A DNA stretch of 44,888 nucleotides from Candidatus Alectryobacillus merdavium (GTDB lineage: Bacteria > Bacillota_I > Bacilli_A > RFN20 > CAG-826): assembly GCA_017694735.1 (NCBI GenBank), contig JADIMN010000100.1:1-44888 (forward strand), read 5' to 3'. Of this stretch, positions 33,104 to 41,617 are shown piece after piece. The notes beneath the pieces are model-generated. The model ran no database searches. It had not been told where the DNA came from and saw nothing but the letters and a program-made list of their open reading frames with translations. The stretch's first letter is position 1. Every line of letters begins with the position of its first letter. A program made the position numbers and the translations under genes.

Positions 33104-34978
33104 TTATTTTTTTTGTTTATTCAAATATAAATTAAGAATTGTAATATCGCTAGGATTAATTCCAGAAATTCTAGATGCTTGTCCAATTGATTGAGGTCTA
33201 ATCGAATCAAGTTTTTGTCTAGCTTCTAAAGCTAATCCATCCATATTTAAGTAATCAATATTTTTTGGCAAGATAATGCTATCAAGTTTTTTTAATTTTT
33301 CAGCATCTTTCTTTTGCTTTTTAATATAGCCTTCATATTTAACAAGAATTTCAATATCTTCGATTAATTCACTACTTAACGAAAATTTATTAAATTCATC
33401 GAAAAAATTAATTACTTCACTAAACTTTACATAAGGTCTTTTAATTAAATTAGAAATTGTAATACCTTTTCTATAATTTTCATTAAATTTTTCAATCATA
33501 TATTTTGAAAGTTCGTCATTATTTCCAATATGAGTTTGATTCATAATTTTAATGGCCTTATTTATTGTATTCATTTTATCTAAATATTTTTTATAAATAT
33601 CTTCGCTAATACATCCATATTTATATGCGAACTTTCTTAATCTTTGATCAGCATTATCACTTCTTAATAATAATCTAAACTCAGCTCTTGATGATAATAA
33701 TCTATAAGGTTCATTAGTCCCCTTATTAACAATATCATCGATCATTACACCAATATATGCTTCATCTCTTTTTAAAATAAATGGCTTTTTATGATCTATT
33801 CTTAAACAAGCATTGATTCCAGCCATAATTCCTAAACCACCAGCTTCTTCATATCCACTTGTTCCACAAATTTGTCCAGCACAATATAAACCAGGATATT
33901 TCTTTACCATTAAAGTTAAGTCAAATTGAGTTGGATCTAAAGCATCATATTCAATAGCATAAGCATATTTTAAAATAATTGCTTTTTCTAATCCTGGTAA
34001 AGAATGTACCATTTTAATTTGGACATCTCTTGGCATAGAGGTTGAAAAACCTTGCAAATAATAGCTATCAGTATGTCTTGATTCAGGTTCCAAAAATAGT
34101 TGATGTCTTGGTTTATCTGCAAATCTAACAATTTTATCTTCAATACTAGGACAATATCTAGGACCAACTCCTTCAACATAGCCTCCATACATAGCTGATT
34201 TTTTTAAATTCTCTCTTATAATCTTATGCGTTTCAGGAGTAGTATAAATTAAATAACAAGGAAGTTGTTCTTCAAATGGAACATATGTATTTGTCTCATA
34301 TGAAAAAGCTAATCTTTCTCTAGATCCATATTCAATTTTTGCCTTGGAAAAATCAATTGAACTTTTTTTAATTCTTTGTGGAGTTCCGGTTTTTAATCTT
34401 AATAAATTTAATCCCATTGATTTTAAAAATGGAGATAATCCTAATGAAGCTTTTTCTCCATCTGGACCAGCAATAATTTTTTCATCGCCAACTAAAATAT
34501 TAGACTGCATATAAGTACCGGTTGTTAAAATTACTGCTCTTGAAGTAATAACTTTATTATTGCTTAAAATAACACCTTTTACAGTATTATATTTAATTAG
34601 TAATTTTACTACACATCCTTCAATTAAATGGAGATTTGCTACACTTTTTAAATAAGTTAAGACATTTTTTGGATAATCAATTTTATCTTGTTGTGCTCTA
34701 AGACATTGAACACCTGGGCCTTTGCCAGTATTTAATATTTTCATTTGCAAATAATTAATATCTGCAATTTTACCCATAACACCACCAAGAGCATCAATTT
34801 CTCTTACAACAATACCCTTAGCACTTCCACCAATTGATGGATTACAAGGCATATTTGAAACTTTTTCAAAATTTAAAGTTATTAAAAGAGTGCTTTTACC
34901 CATTTGAGCACAAATATGACTAGCTTCTACTCCTGCATGTCCTCCACCAACGACAATTACATCATAATCATATATCAT
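33104..34978 (-). CDS. mnmG: tRNA uridine-5-carboxymethylaminomethyl modification enzyme MnmG (GidA)
   Basis: The 624-residue FAD protein works with MnmE to modify U34 of tRNAs reading split codon boxes. VVGGGHAGVEAS (9-20) is the FAD loop; MPCNPSIGGSAKG, NTGKGPGVQCLRAQQDK, PRYCPSIEDKIVRF and EEAGGLGIMAGINA are family signatures, and the C-terminal GIKPSDI-like helix region appears as RISGINPSDI. The start overlaps the sufB stop by one base (TAATG), so tRNA modification and cluster assembly are on one mRNA. MnmE is not in the window. Confidence 0.97.
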   Translation of the reverse strand: MIYDYDVIVVGGGHAGVEASHICAQMGKSTLLITLNFEKVSNMPCNPSIGGSAKGIVVREIDALGGVMGKIADINYLQMKILNTGKGPGVQCLRAQQDKIDYPKNVLTYLKSVANLHLIEGCVVKLLIKYNTVKGVILSNNKVITSRAVILTTGTYMQSNILVGDEKIIAGPDGEKASLGLSPFLKSMGLNLLRLKTGTPQRIKKSSIDFSKAKIEYGSRERLAFSYETNTYVPFEEQLPCYLIYTTPETHKIIRENLKKSAMYGGYVEGVGPRYCPSIEDKIVRFADKPRHQLFLEPESRHTDSYYLQGFSTSMPRDVQIKMVHSLPGLEKAIILKYAYAIEYDALDPTQFDLTLMVKKYPGLYCAGQICGTSGYEEAGGLGIMAGINACLRIDHKKPFILKRDEAYIGVMIDDIVNKGTNEPYRLLSSRAEFRLLLRSDNADQRLRKFAYKYGCISEDIYKKYLDKMNTINKAIKIMNQTHIGNNDELSKYMIEKFNENYRKGITISNLIKRPYVKFSEVINFFDEFNKFSLSSELIEDIEILVKYEGYIKKQKKDAEKLKKLDSIILPKNIDYLNMDGLALEARQKLDSIRPQSIGQASRISGINPSDITILNLYLNKQKK

Positions 34979-36375
34979 TAACCAATACTACCATCCATAT
35001 CTAATTTTATTAATTGATTTAATTCAACAGCATATTCCATTGGCAATTCTCTCGAAAATGGTTCAATAAATCCCATAATAATCATTTGAACTGCATCATT
35101 TTCTTTGATGCCTCTAGACATCAAATAAAATAATTGCTCTTCACTAATTTTAGAAACAGTTGCTTCATGTTCTAAGAAAGATTCATTATTTTTTACAATA
35201 TTTTCTGGAATAGTATCACTTTTTGAATGGGAATCTAAAATTAAAGTATCACACTCAATGTGAGCTTTAGAATTAATTGCGTTTTTATCTATATAAACCT
35301 TTCCTCTATAATTTGTTAGCCCACCCTTTCTAGCAATTGACTTAGAAATTATATTAGAAGTTGTATTTGGAGCTAAATGTATCATTTTTGCTCCTGCATC
35401 TTGTTTTTGTTTACCAGTTGCAACTGCAATAGAAATACAAGAGCCCTTTGCTCTTTCTCCAGCCAAGACACAACAAGGATATTTCATATTTATATATGAT
35501 CCAATATTTCCATCAACCCACTCCATTGATGCATCTTCCATTACTAAAGCTCTTTTAGTAACTAAATTTACTATATTGTCAGACCAATTTTGAACCGTAG
35601 AATATCTACATTTTCCACCTTTTAAAACAACTATCTCAACAACTGCAGCATGAAGAGATTCTTTAGAATGAATTGGAGCCGTACAACCTTCAATATAATG
35701 AACACTTGCCCCTTCATCTACAATAATTAGTGTTCTTTCAAATTGTCCACTTTTCTCATTATTGATTCTAAAATAAGATTGAAGAGGTTTACTTAAAGTA
35801 ACTCCTTTTGGTACATAAATAAATGAACCACCACTCCATACAGCGCCGTTTAATGCTGAAAACTTATTATCATTATATGGAACAACACTATTAAAGTATT
35901 TTTTAAATAAATCTGGAAATAATTTTAAACCTTGGTCGGTTGAAAGAAAAATAACACCTTTTTCTTCAACTTCCTTTAACATATTATGATAAACAACCTC
36001 AGATTCATATTGAGTTGAAACGCCTGCTAAATATTTTTGCTCTGCTTCTGGGATTCCAAGCTTTTTAAAAGTATTTTTAATTGTCTCCGGAACACTATCC
36101 CATGTTTTTTCTTCTTTTTCACTAGGACGAGTAAAGTATGTATAGCTATCATAATCTAAAAATGATAAATCAATTCCAAAACCCGGATTTTTAAACTTTT
36201 TAAAACTTCTAAAACTTTTTAATCTAAAATCTAGCATCCATTTTGGCTCGCCTTTTAATTTAGAAATTTCTCTTATAATATCTTCGTTTAAACCTTTAGG
36301 AGTTTTATAAATAGAAGGATCTTTATCTTCAAATCCATATTTATATTCTTGAAAATCTATTTTATTTTTTTCCAT
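34978..36375 (-). CDS. sufB: Fe-S cluster assembly scaffold protein SufB
   Basis: The 465-residue core of the SufBC2D scaffold. GLNEDIIREISKLKGEP near the N-terminus, AVWSGGSFIYVPKGV, the parallel beta-helix core with CTAPIHSKESLHAAVVEI, TVQNWSDNIVNLVTKR and the C-terminal ENDAVQMIIMGFIEPFSRELPMEYA are typical. AAGGAG lies 7 bases before the ATG. It overlaps sufU by 14 bases upstream and mnmG by one base downstream. Confidence 0.97.
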   Translation of the reverse strand: MEKNKIDFQEYKYGFEDKDPSIYKTPKGLNEDIIREISKLKGEPKWMLDFRLKSFRSFKKFKNPGFGIDLSFLDYDSYTYFTRPSEKEEKTWDSVPETIKNTFKKLGIPEAEQKYLAGVSTQYESEVVYHNMLKEVEEKGVIFLSTDQGLKLFPDLFKKYFNSVVPYNDNKFSALNGAVWSGGSFIYVPKGVTLSKPLQSYFRINNEKSGQFERTLIIVDEGASVHYIEGCTAPIHSKESLHAAVVEIVVLKGGKCRYSTVQNWSDNIVNLVTKRALVMEDASMEWVDGNIGSYINMKYPCCVLAGERAKGSCISIAVATGKQKQDAGAKMIHLAPNTTSNIISKSIARKGGLTNYRGKVYIDKNAINSKAHIECDTLILDSHSKSDTIPENIVKNNESFLEHEATVSKISEEQLFYLMSRGIKENDAVQMIIMGFIEPFSRELPMEYAVELNQLIKLDMDGSIG

Positions 36376-36799
36376 CTATTATCTCCTTCATACCATTACA
36401 GCCAATAGTAGCACATTTAATTCTTGCAGCTTGTTTATAAGTATTAGAAAAAACAACAGCCTCTTCTAAAACAGACTCATCGTATTCTTTTTCAAAAATC
36501 ATATTTTGATATTGTTCTAAAATATATAGAGCTTCTTCCTTACTTTTATTTAAAATTAAACCACATAAAATATCTGTACTTGCAGTAGAAATCGCACAAG
36601 CCACACCATCAAAATAAGCTTCTTTTATAATATTATTTTCAATTTTTAAATAAATATAAATATTATCAATGCAGCTTACAGAATCCATATGAATTTGCAA
36701 AAAATCTTTAACATTTGCAGGTGTTTTTTTATAAACAGGGGAATTATAATGATCAATAATAATTTCTCTTTTCATTTTATCATCAATTGAAATAGGCAT
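36362..36799 (-). CDS. sufU: SufU, zinc-dependent sulfur acceptor for SufS
   Basis: The 145-residue protein takes persulfide sulfur from SufS and is zinc-bound. The ligands fit the B. subtilis pattern: Cys43 and Asp45 (SCIDN), Cys68 (GVACAIS) and Cys129 (RIKCATIGC). An extra Cys134 follows five residues after the last ligand. DHYNSPVYK near the start matches the family's DHYKNPRNK. It is SufU rather than IscU (the SufU insertion of about 20 residues is present). It overlaps sufS by 17 bases; a second Met at residue 9 lacks a ribosome site. Confidence 0.94.
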   Translation of the reverse strand: MPISIDDKMKREIIIDHYNSPVYKKTPANVKDFLQIHMDSVSCIDNIYIYLKIENNIIKEAYFDGVACAISTASTDILCGLILNKSKEEALYILEQYQNMIFEKEYDESVLEEAVVFSNTYKQAARIKCATIGCNGMKEIIDGKK

Positions 36800-38015
36800 C
36801 CAAAAAATCTCCTCCTTTTTCTAACGCTTCTACTAGTATATCTACATCATCTTTAGTGTTATAAAAATACATGCTTATTCTAACAGTAGCATTAGCATTT
36901 AAAAAATTTGTTAAAAGTTTAGCGCAGTGTTGCCCACTACGTACACATATTCCTTTTGAATTTAAATATGTTGCCTCATCTTGAGCAAAAACTCCTTTAT
37001 AGTTTAAAGTAATAATTCCACTATCAGCATCCTTATTATAAATAATAAGATTTTGATTTTTTTCTAGTTTACTAATTGCATATTTTCTCAATTCTGTTTC
37101 ATATTTTTCAATATTCTCAATTCCAATGGTGTTAATATAATCAATTGCGGCATCTAAACCATAAATTCCAGCAAGATTAAGTGTTCCTGCTTCAAATTTT
37201 TCTGGAGGATTTAAATAAGAGACACTACAACCTAAATCAAAAGTAATATTATCTCCTCCACCAACTAAAAATGAGTCCATCTCATTTAAAAGATTATATT
37301 TTCCATATAATATGCCAATTCCTGTTGGCCCACACATCTTATGGGCACTAAAAATCAAAAAGTCACAATCGATATCTTTAACATCAACTTTCATATGTGG
37401 AACAGATTGTGCACCATCAACACAAACTATAATTGATTTAGAATGGGCAAAAGAACATATCTCTTTTACATCATTTTTATATCCTAATACATTACTTACT
37501 TGTGCAATTGAGATTATTTTAGTCTTATCAGTAACACAAGCTTTAATACTATCTAAAGTTATTCTTCCTTTTTCGTCTAAAGGAATAAATTTAACAATTA
37601 ACCCTTTTTTTCTAGCAATTTCAAACCAAGGTAGAACATCGCTGGCATGTTCTGCTTCATTAATTAATATTTCATCACCTTTATTTAAAAATTTTTCACC
37701 ATATCCTCGAGCAATTAAGTTTAAAGACATTGTTGCTCCTGAAGTAAAAACAACTTCGTTAACATCAGCATTAATGAATTTAGCAACATTTCTTCTTGTT
37801 TTTAAAACTTGTTCATCAACTTTATGAGCAATATCATAATCACCTCTATGAGAATTTACACATTCGGTTGTGTAATACTTATTAATTTTTTCTATAACAC
37901 TTTGAGGTTTAAATGTCGTAGATGCATTATCAAAATATACAAAGTTTTTTCCTTGCATTTCTTTATTATTTTTAAACATTGGAAAGTCATTTTTAATTTT
38001 ATTTACATCAAACAT
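36783..38015 (-). CDS. sufS: Cysteine desulfurase SufS
   Basis: The 410-residue PLP enzyme takes sulfur from cysteine. YFDNASTTFKP near 27-37, VFTSGATMSLNLIARG, VDGAQSVPHMKVDV, FSAHKMCGPTGIGILYG with the PLP lysine, and VRSGQHCAK with the catalytic cysteine place it in group II desulfurases. It shares one base with sufD (TAATG) and overlaps sufU by 17 bases, keeping the C-D-S-U-B order found in Firmicutes. Confidence 0.97.
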   Translation of the reverse strand: MFDVNKIKNDFPMFKNNKEMQGKNFVYFDNASTTFKPQSVIEKINKYYTTECVNSHRGDYDIAHKVDEQVLKTRRNVAKFINADVNEVVFTSGATMSLNLIARGYGEKFLNKGDEILINEAEHASDVLPWFEIARKKGLIVKFIPLDEKGRITLDSIKACVTDKTKIISIAQVSNVLGYKNDVKEICSFAHSKSIIVCVDGAQSVPHMKVDVKDIDCDFLIFSAHKMCGPTGIGILYGKYNLLNEMDSFLVGGGDNITFDLGCSVSYLNPPEKFEAGTLNLAGIYGLDAAIDYINTIGIENIEKYETELRKYAISKLEKNQNLIIYNKDADSGIITLNYKGVFAQDEATYLNSKGICVRSGQHCAKLLTNFLNANATVRISMYFYNTKDDVDILVEALEKGGDFLDAYFN

Positions 38016-38803
38016 TACATTAAATCTCCAAGCAATTTTTCATATTTTTCTTTATAATTTTCATCTAAGTCATTAAGAATAGGTTTTAAGTAGCCTAATG
38101 TAATAAGTTTACGAGCTTCTTTAATTGATAATCCTCTGGATAAAAGATAAAAAATATGATCTTCGTTTAAAGTTCCGACAGCAGCACTATGATTTGCAAT
38201 AACATCATCATAATCAATTAATAGTTTTGGATTTGCATACGCAGAACAATTTTTATCATAAATTATAACTTTAGCATTTTGCGAAGCTTCTGATTTTTTG
38301 GCAGATTTCTCAATATGTGAGATACCATCAAATAAAATTTTAGATGAGTCTTTACAAACTCCATAATTATTCATAATAGATTTACTTTTTTCACCAATAT
38401 GTGAAAAAGATACATTATAAAGTTTTTCGTCCTCTTTAGTTGATAGTACACTAGAACTCCATTTAACTTTAGAAGAATCACCAAAAAGTATGATTTTCGC
38501 ATTAATTTTTTTATTTTCAAGGGCAAAATCAATACAATTAAAATTAACTTCGGCTCCTTCATTTAAATTGCATCTTAATAACAAATCGCAAACTTTATTG
38601 CCCATAAATAAATTAATCTTTCCGTGAACGTTTTTCCCTACGAAAATATTAATTTCTTTTATCATTTCAAAATTAAATAAATTTAAATTAACGCAGTTGT
38701 TGTCTTGAATATAAAACTCTAAATTATCTTCAATTCCTTCAAAATCTAGGTCAGAAATAGAATTTTTTTCAAGAATTTCTACATTTAGCACATTACTTTT
38801 CAT
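38015..38803 (-). CDS. sufD: SufD, short form
   Basis: The 262-residue protein is the SufB paralogue of the scaffold. The C-terminal part is clear (CSAYANPKLLIDYDDVIANHSAAVGTLN in segments, then DHIFYLLSRGLSIKEARKLITLGYLKPI). The His of NHSA corresponds to a SufD residue at the SufB interface. Usual SufD is about 420-440 residues; the N-terminal helical domain is largely absent and the beta-helix core is shortened. No frameshift is visible and the gene has coupled overlaps on both sides (11 bases with sufC, one with sufS), so it seems a genuinely reduced form. Confidence 0.9.
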   Translation of the reverse strand: MKSNVLNVEILEKNSISDLDFEGIEDNLEFYIQDNNCVNLNLFNFEMIKEINIFVGKNVHGKINLFMGNKVCDLLLRCNLNEGAEVNFNCIDFALENKKINAKIILFGDSSKVKWSSSVLSTKEDEKLYNVSFSHIGEKSKSIMNNYGVCKDSSKILFDGISHIEKSAKKSEASQNAKVIIYDKNCSAYANPKLLIDYDDVIANHSAAVGTLNEDHIFYLLSRGLSIKEARKLITLGYLKPILNDLDENYKEKYEKLLGDLM

Positions 38804-39614
38804 TGACGATTACCTTCGTAGCACAAGTGCCTAAAACAATTGGAGCATCTTCTTCCTTTTTAACAGAAATATTAAGTTCGCTCTCCATCCATTCATATCC
38901 GTATTTATCAATTTTTTCAATTAATTTTTCATCACCTTCTAATACAACTTTACCATTTACAATAACTGCGGTTCTATTTGGTTTTATTAAATCAAATAAT
39001 CTAGCATAGTGTGAAACAACTAAAAAAGTAGATCCTTTTTCTCTTTGTTTATTTATTTCTTTTGAAACTAAATTTATTGCATCAACATCAAGACCACTAT
39101 CAACTTCATCAAGCATAACAAAGTTAGGATTTAAGATTTTCATTTGAAGAATCTCATTTCTTTTTTTCTCTCCTCCAGAAAATCCTTCATTTAGAGATCT
39201 ATTTGTCATTTCAAATGGAATATTTAATTCTTCACATGATTCATTTAATAATTTATAAAAGTTATAAAAAGATATTTTTTTATCACTTTTTTCATTAATT
39301 GCAGATTTTAAGAATTCTGCATTAATAACTCCTGGAATTTCACAAGGATTTTGAAAACAAAGAAAAATACCTAATCTTGCTCTTTCATCGACGCTAAGTT
39401 TTAGCAAGTCTTCTCCTTTATAAAGAATTTCTCCTTCACTAACAATATAATTAGGGTTTCCCATAATGGCATTAATTAACGTTGATTTTCCATGACCGTT
39501 TGGGCCCAAAATAGCTAGCATATCTCCACTATTTATTGTCAAGTTAATTCCTTTTAAAATTTCTATATTATCTTGTGTTTTAACATGTAAATTTTTTATT
39601 TCCAATAATTTCAT
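38793..39614 (-). CDS. sufC: Fe-S assembly ATPase SufC
   Basis: The 273-residue ABC ATPase powers the SufBCD scaffold. Walker A GPNGHGKST (37-45), the SufC-specific Q-loop CFQNPCEIPG, signature FSGGEKKR, Walker B NFVMLDEVDSGLD and VSHYARL are present. I start it at ATG 39614 with GAGGTG 4 bases upstream; an in-frame TTG four codons earlier covers that site. It is the first gene of the long minus unit (sufC to gpsA) and is divergent from the lipoprotein pair. Confidence 0.96.
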   Translation of the reverse strand: MKLLEIKNLHVKTQDNIEILKGINLTINSGDMLAILGPNGHGKSTLINAIMGNPNYIVSEGEILYKGEDLLKLSVDERARLGIFLCFQNPCEIPGVINAEFLKSAINEKSDKKISFYNFYKLLNESCEELNIPFEMTNRSLNEGFSGGEKKRNEILQMKILNPNFVMLDEVDSGLDVDAINLVSKEINKQREKGSTFLVVSHYARLFDLIKPNRTAVIVNGKVVLEGDEKLIEKIDKYGYEWMESELNISVKKEEDAPIVLGTCATKVIVNEK

Positions 39615-39692
39615 AGCGCACCTCAATTTAATATTTTATAACTGATAGAAAGTTGAAGGAAATAAAATGATAAAAAATAAAAAACTAAATGC

Positions 39693-39713
39693 ATATTAAA
39701 TTATATTTAATAT
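39693..39713. repeat. AT-only inverted repeat touching the lipoprotein promoter
   Basis: ATATTAAAT (39693-39701) and ATTTAATAT (39705-39713) form a perfect 9-bp palindrome with a 3-base spacer, ending one base before the -35 box at 39714. It could be an operator or an AT-rich upstream element in the divergent gap between sufC and the lipoprotein genes (39615-39772). Chance cannot be excluded. Confidence 0.45.
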
Positions 39714-39742
39714 TTGTATTTTACTTAATGTTCTTGTATAAT
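39714..39742 (+). promoter_or_regulatory. Promoter of the tandem lipoprotein genes
   Basis: TTGTAT (39714-39719) and TATAAT (39737-39742) are 17 bases apart, with 30 bases to the ATG. The ATG follows AGGAGGAAAATTA, one of the strongest ribosome sites in the window, so high expression is expected. Confidence 0.8.
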
Positions 39743-39772
39743 AAACAAGACTATTTTTTAGGAGGAAAATTA

Positions 39773-41617
39773 ATGGCTAAAAATGCAAAAGTGTTAGCAA
39801 TATCTTCTCTTGCAGCATTAAGTTTAAGCATTACTGCTTGTAGCCAATACGTTGCAACACCAGATGGTGAAAATATTTTATCCTTTGGTGATGGCATCAC
39901 TTTAACCGCTGATGAATTACTTGAAAATTACACAAGTTCACAAGCTGGTGTCGAAGCATACTATAATGCTATTTATGATGTCGTTGCACGTTACATTATG
40001 ACTAAAGATCCTACTATTTCTACAAATGGTAGTTATCAAGAATTAGTTGATGATGCTACAGTTTCTGTTGAAGACTTAAAAAGAGAAGCTGAAACCAACG
40101 CTAGCACAAATGGAACTAATTACGATACTGAATTAGAAACTTTGTTAGATTCCGAGGGTGTAGAAGACTTAGATGAGCTTCAAATTAAATACGAAAACGA
40201 AAACTTTAGAGAATATTTAGTCGATGAATTTTATAACTTATTCATGGATAATCTTAAAGTTGGCGGCAATATTGAAATTAACAACACTACTATTGAAGTT
40301 AATTCTTACCTAAACGACGTACTACCTTATCACGTTAAACATATCTTAGTTAATGTTGATGCAAGTGCTAATGACTATGCAAGAGCAACAATTTCTTCAA
40401 GTCAAGCAACTAAATTATCTTCATTAGTTAATGATTTAGTTTATCTTGGAAATGATACTTTTGGTACTCTTGCTGTTTCATATAGTGATGATACTGGAAG
40501 TGCTTCTACTTACGGTGATTTAGGTATTATGTCTAAAAACACTTCATTTGTTAGTGAATTTAAACTCGGTATTTATACCTATGACTCATTATTCAATACA
40601 TCAATTTCTGATTCTGAAAAAAATAAACTTGAATTAACAACTGCTGAAGAACTTGAAAATACAAAAGACTTCTTATCAACCGAAGGACAAGGTATTTCAT
40701 TTGTTCCATATGGTGTCGTTCAAAGTTTAGGTCAAGTTTCAGACGAAGAAACTGATGACTATGGTGAATTAGTTAATGGCGGAAACCAAGCTTACTATCC
40801 AAGAAACATTATTTTTAATAAATACTTTAACGCTCACCAAATCTCTTTTATTACTCCACAAGTTGTAACAGCTGGAGAAAGTGCTGGTGAAGCTACTGAA
40901 GTTGTTTCTAATATTACTGGATTAGAAAGACAAGAAGACGGAACATATAAAATTAATGGTGTTCAAACTCAATTTAGAGATGTTGAATTTGGACAAGGAA
41001 TTGGAACAAAAGCAATCCTTACTGATGAACAAGGTAATCCTATTATTGTTACAAGAGCTGGAACAGGCTCAACAAGTAGCGATAGCGGAGAATCCACTGG
41101 TTATCAAGGAGTCCACTTCATTGTTGTTCAAAGAAGTGCTTTAGATCCTACTGGAAATAATAACACTAAACTTGAAGAATATTATTCAACTCAAATGCCA
41201 GACAACGATGGATTAATTGATGGCAAAGTCGTTTATGTTAACGCATTTAAAGACGATAGATCAACATATCAATCCAGAATTAACGCTCTTGAAGATGAAA
41301 TTAGAGCTGCTGATGAATCTATTGACACCAAGATCTTCCAATATTGGTTTGCAAGATCTGGAGCTGAAATTGTTGATAGCTCAGTTAAAGCTTTAATTGA
41401 TGTTTATTGTGATGATGAGCCAGATCGAATTACTAAACAAAATGAATATTATGAAACATGGCTTGATTATTATGATTTACTAAATACTCAATTAAATCAA
41501 AGAGAACAAAGATTAATTCCACTTGTTTGTTACACCAACTTTGGAGATGCTAGTAATCTTGATGATGATGGCGAATTATTCGGCAAAGGAGGAATTTGTT
41601 ATTATGTCCAAGCATAA
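39773..41617 (+). CDS. Large lipoprotein with split parvulin-like (PrsA/SurA) domain
   Basis: The 614-residue protein starts at ATG 39773 behind AGGAGG. A signal peptide ends in lipobox ITAC (Cys23), so the mature part is anchored outside the membrane. Residues 40-180 are helical and acidic, like a SurA/PrsA N-terminal arm. PYHVKHILVNVD (185-196), FGTLAVSYSDDTGSASTYGDLG (230-251, in two pieces) and FVSEFKLGIY (259-268) look like the first part of a parvulin prolyl isomerase; GYQGVHFIVVQR (443-454) looks like its last strand, about 175 residues later than expected. Residues 490-580 are helical again. Likely a secretion foldase; catalytic activity is uncertain. It overlaps the next lipoprotein gene by 14 bases. 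Confidence 0.7.
   Translation: MAKNAKVLAISSLAALSLSITACSQYVATPDGENILSFGDGITLTADELLENYTSSQAGVEAYYNAIYDVVARYIMTKDPTISTNGSYQELVDDATVSVEDLKREAETNASTNGTNYDTELETLLDSEGVEDLDELQIKYENENFREYLVDEFYNLFMDNLKVGGNIEINNTTIEVNSYLNDVLPYHVKHILVNVDASANDYARATISSSQATKLSSLVNDLVYLGNDTFGTLAVSYSDDTGSASTYGDLGIMSKNTSFVSEFKLGIYTYDSLFNTSISDSEKNKLELTTAEELENTKDFLSTEGQGISFVPYGVVQSLGQVSDEETDDYGELVNGGNQAYYPRNIIFNKYFNAHQISFITPQVVTAGESAGEATEVVSNITGLERQEDGTYKINGVQTQFRDVEFGQGIGTKAILTDEQGNPIIVTRAGTGSTSSDSGESTGYQGVHFIVVQRSALDPTGNNNTKLEEYYSTQMPDNDGLIDGKVVYVNAFKDDRSTYQSRINALEDEIRAADESIDTKIFQYWFARSGAEIVDSSVKALIDVYCDDEPDRITKQNEYYETWLDYYDLLNTQLNQREQRLIPLVCYTNFGDASNLDDDGELFGKGGICYYVQA

Noticed and set aside
37312..37827. 171-residue plus-strand frame antisense to sufS
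   Set aside because: sufS is unmistakable on the minus strand; the antisense frame has no start signals or family features.
39689..39772. Start of the first lipoprotein 28 codons upstream
   Set aside because: This would include the promoter and AGGAGG site as coding sequence; ATG 39773 gives a proper lipoprotein signal peptide.
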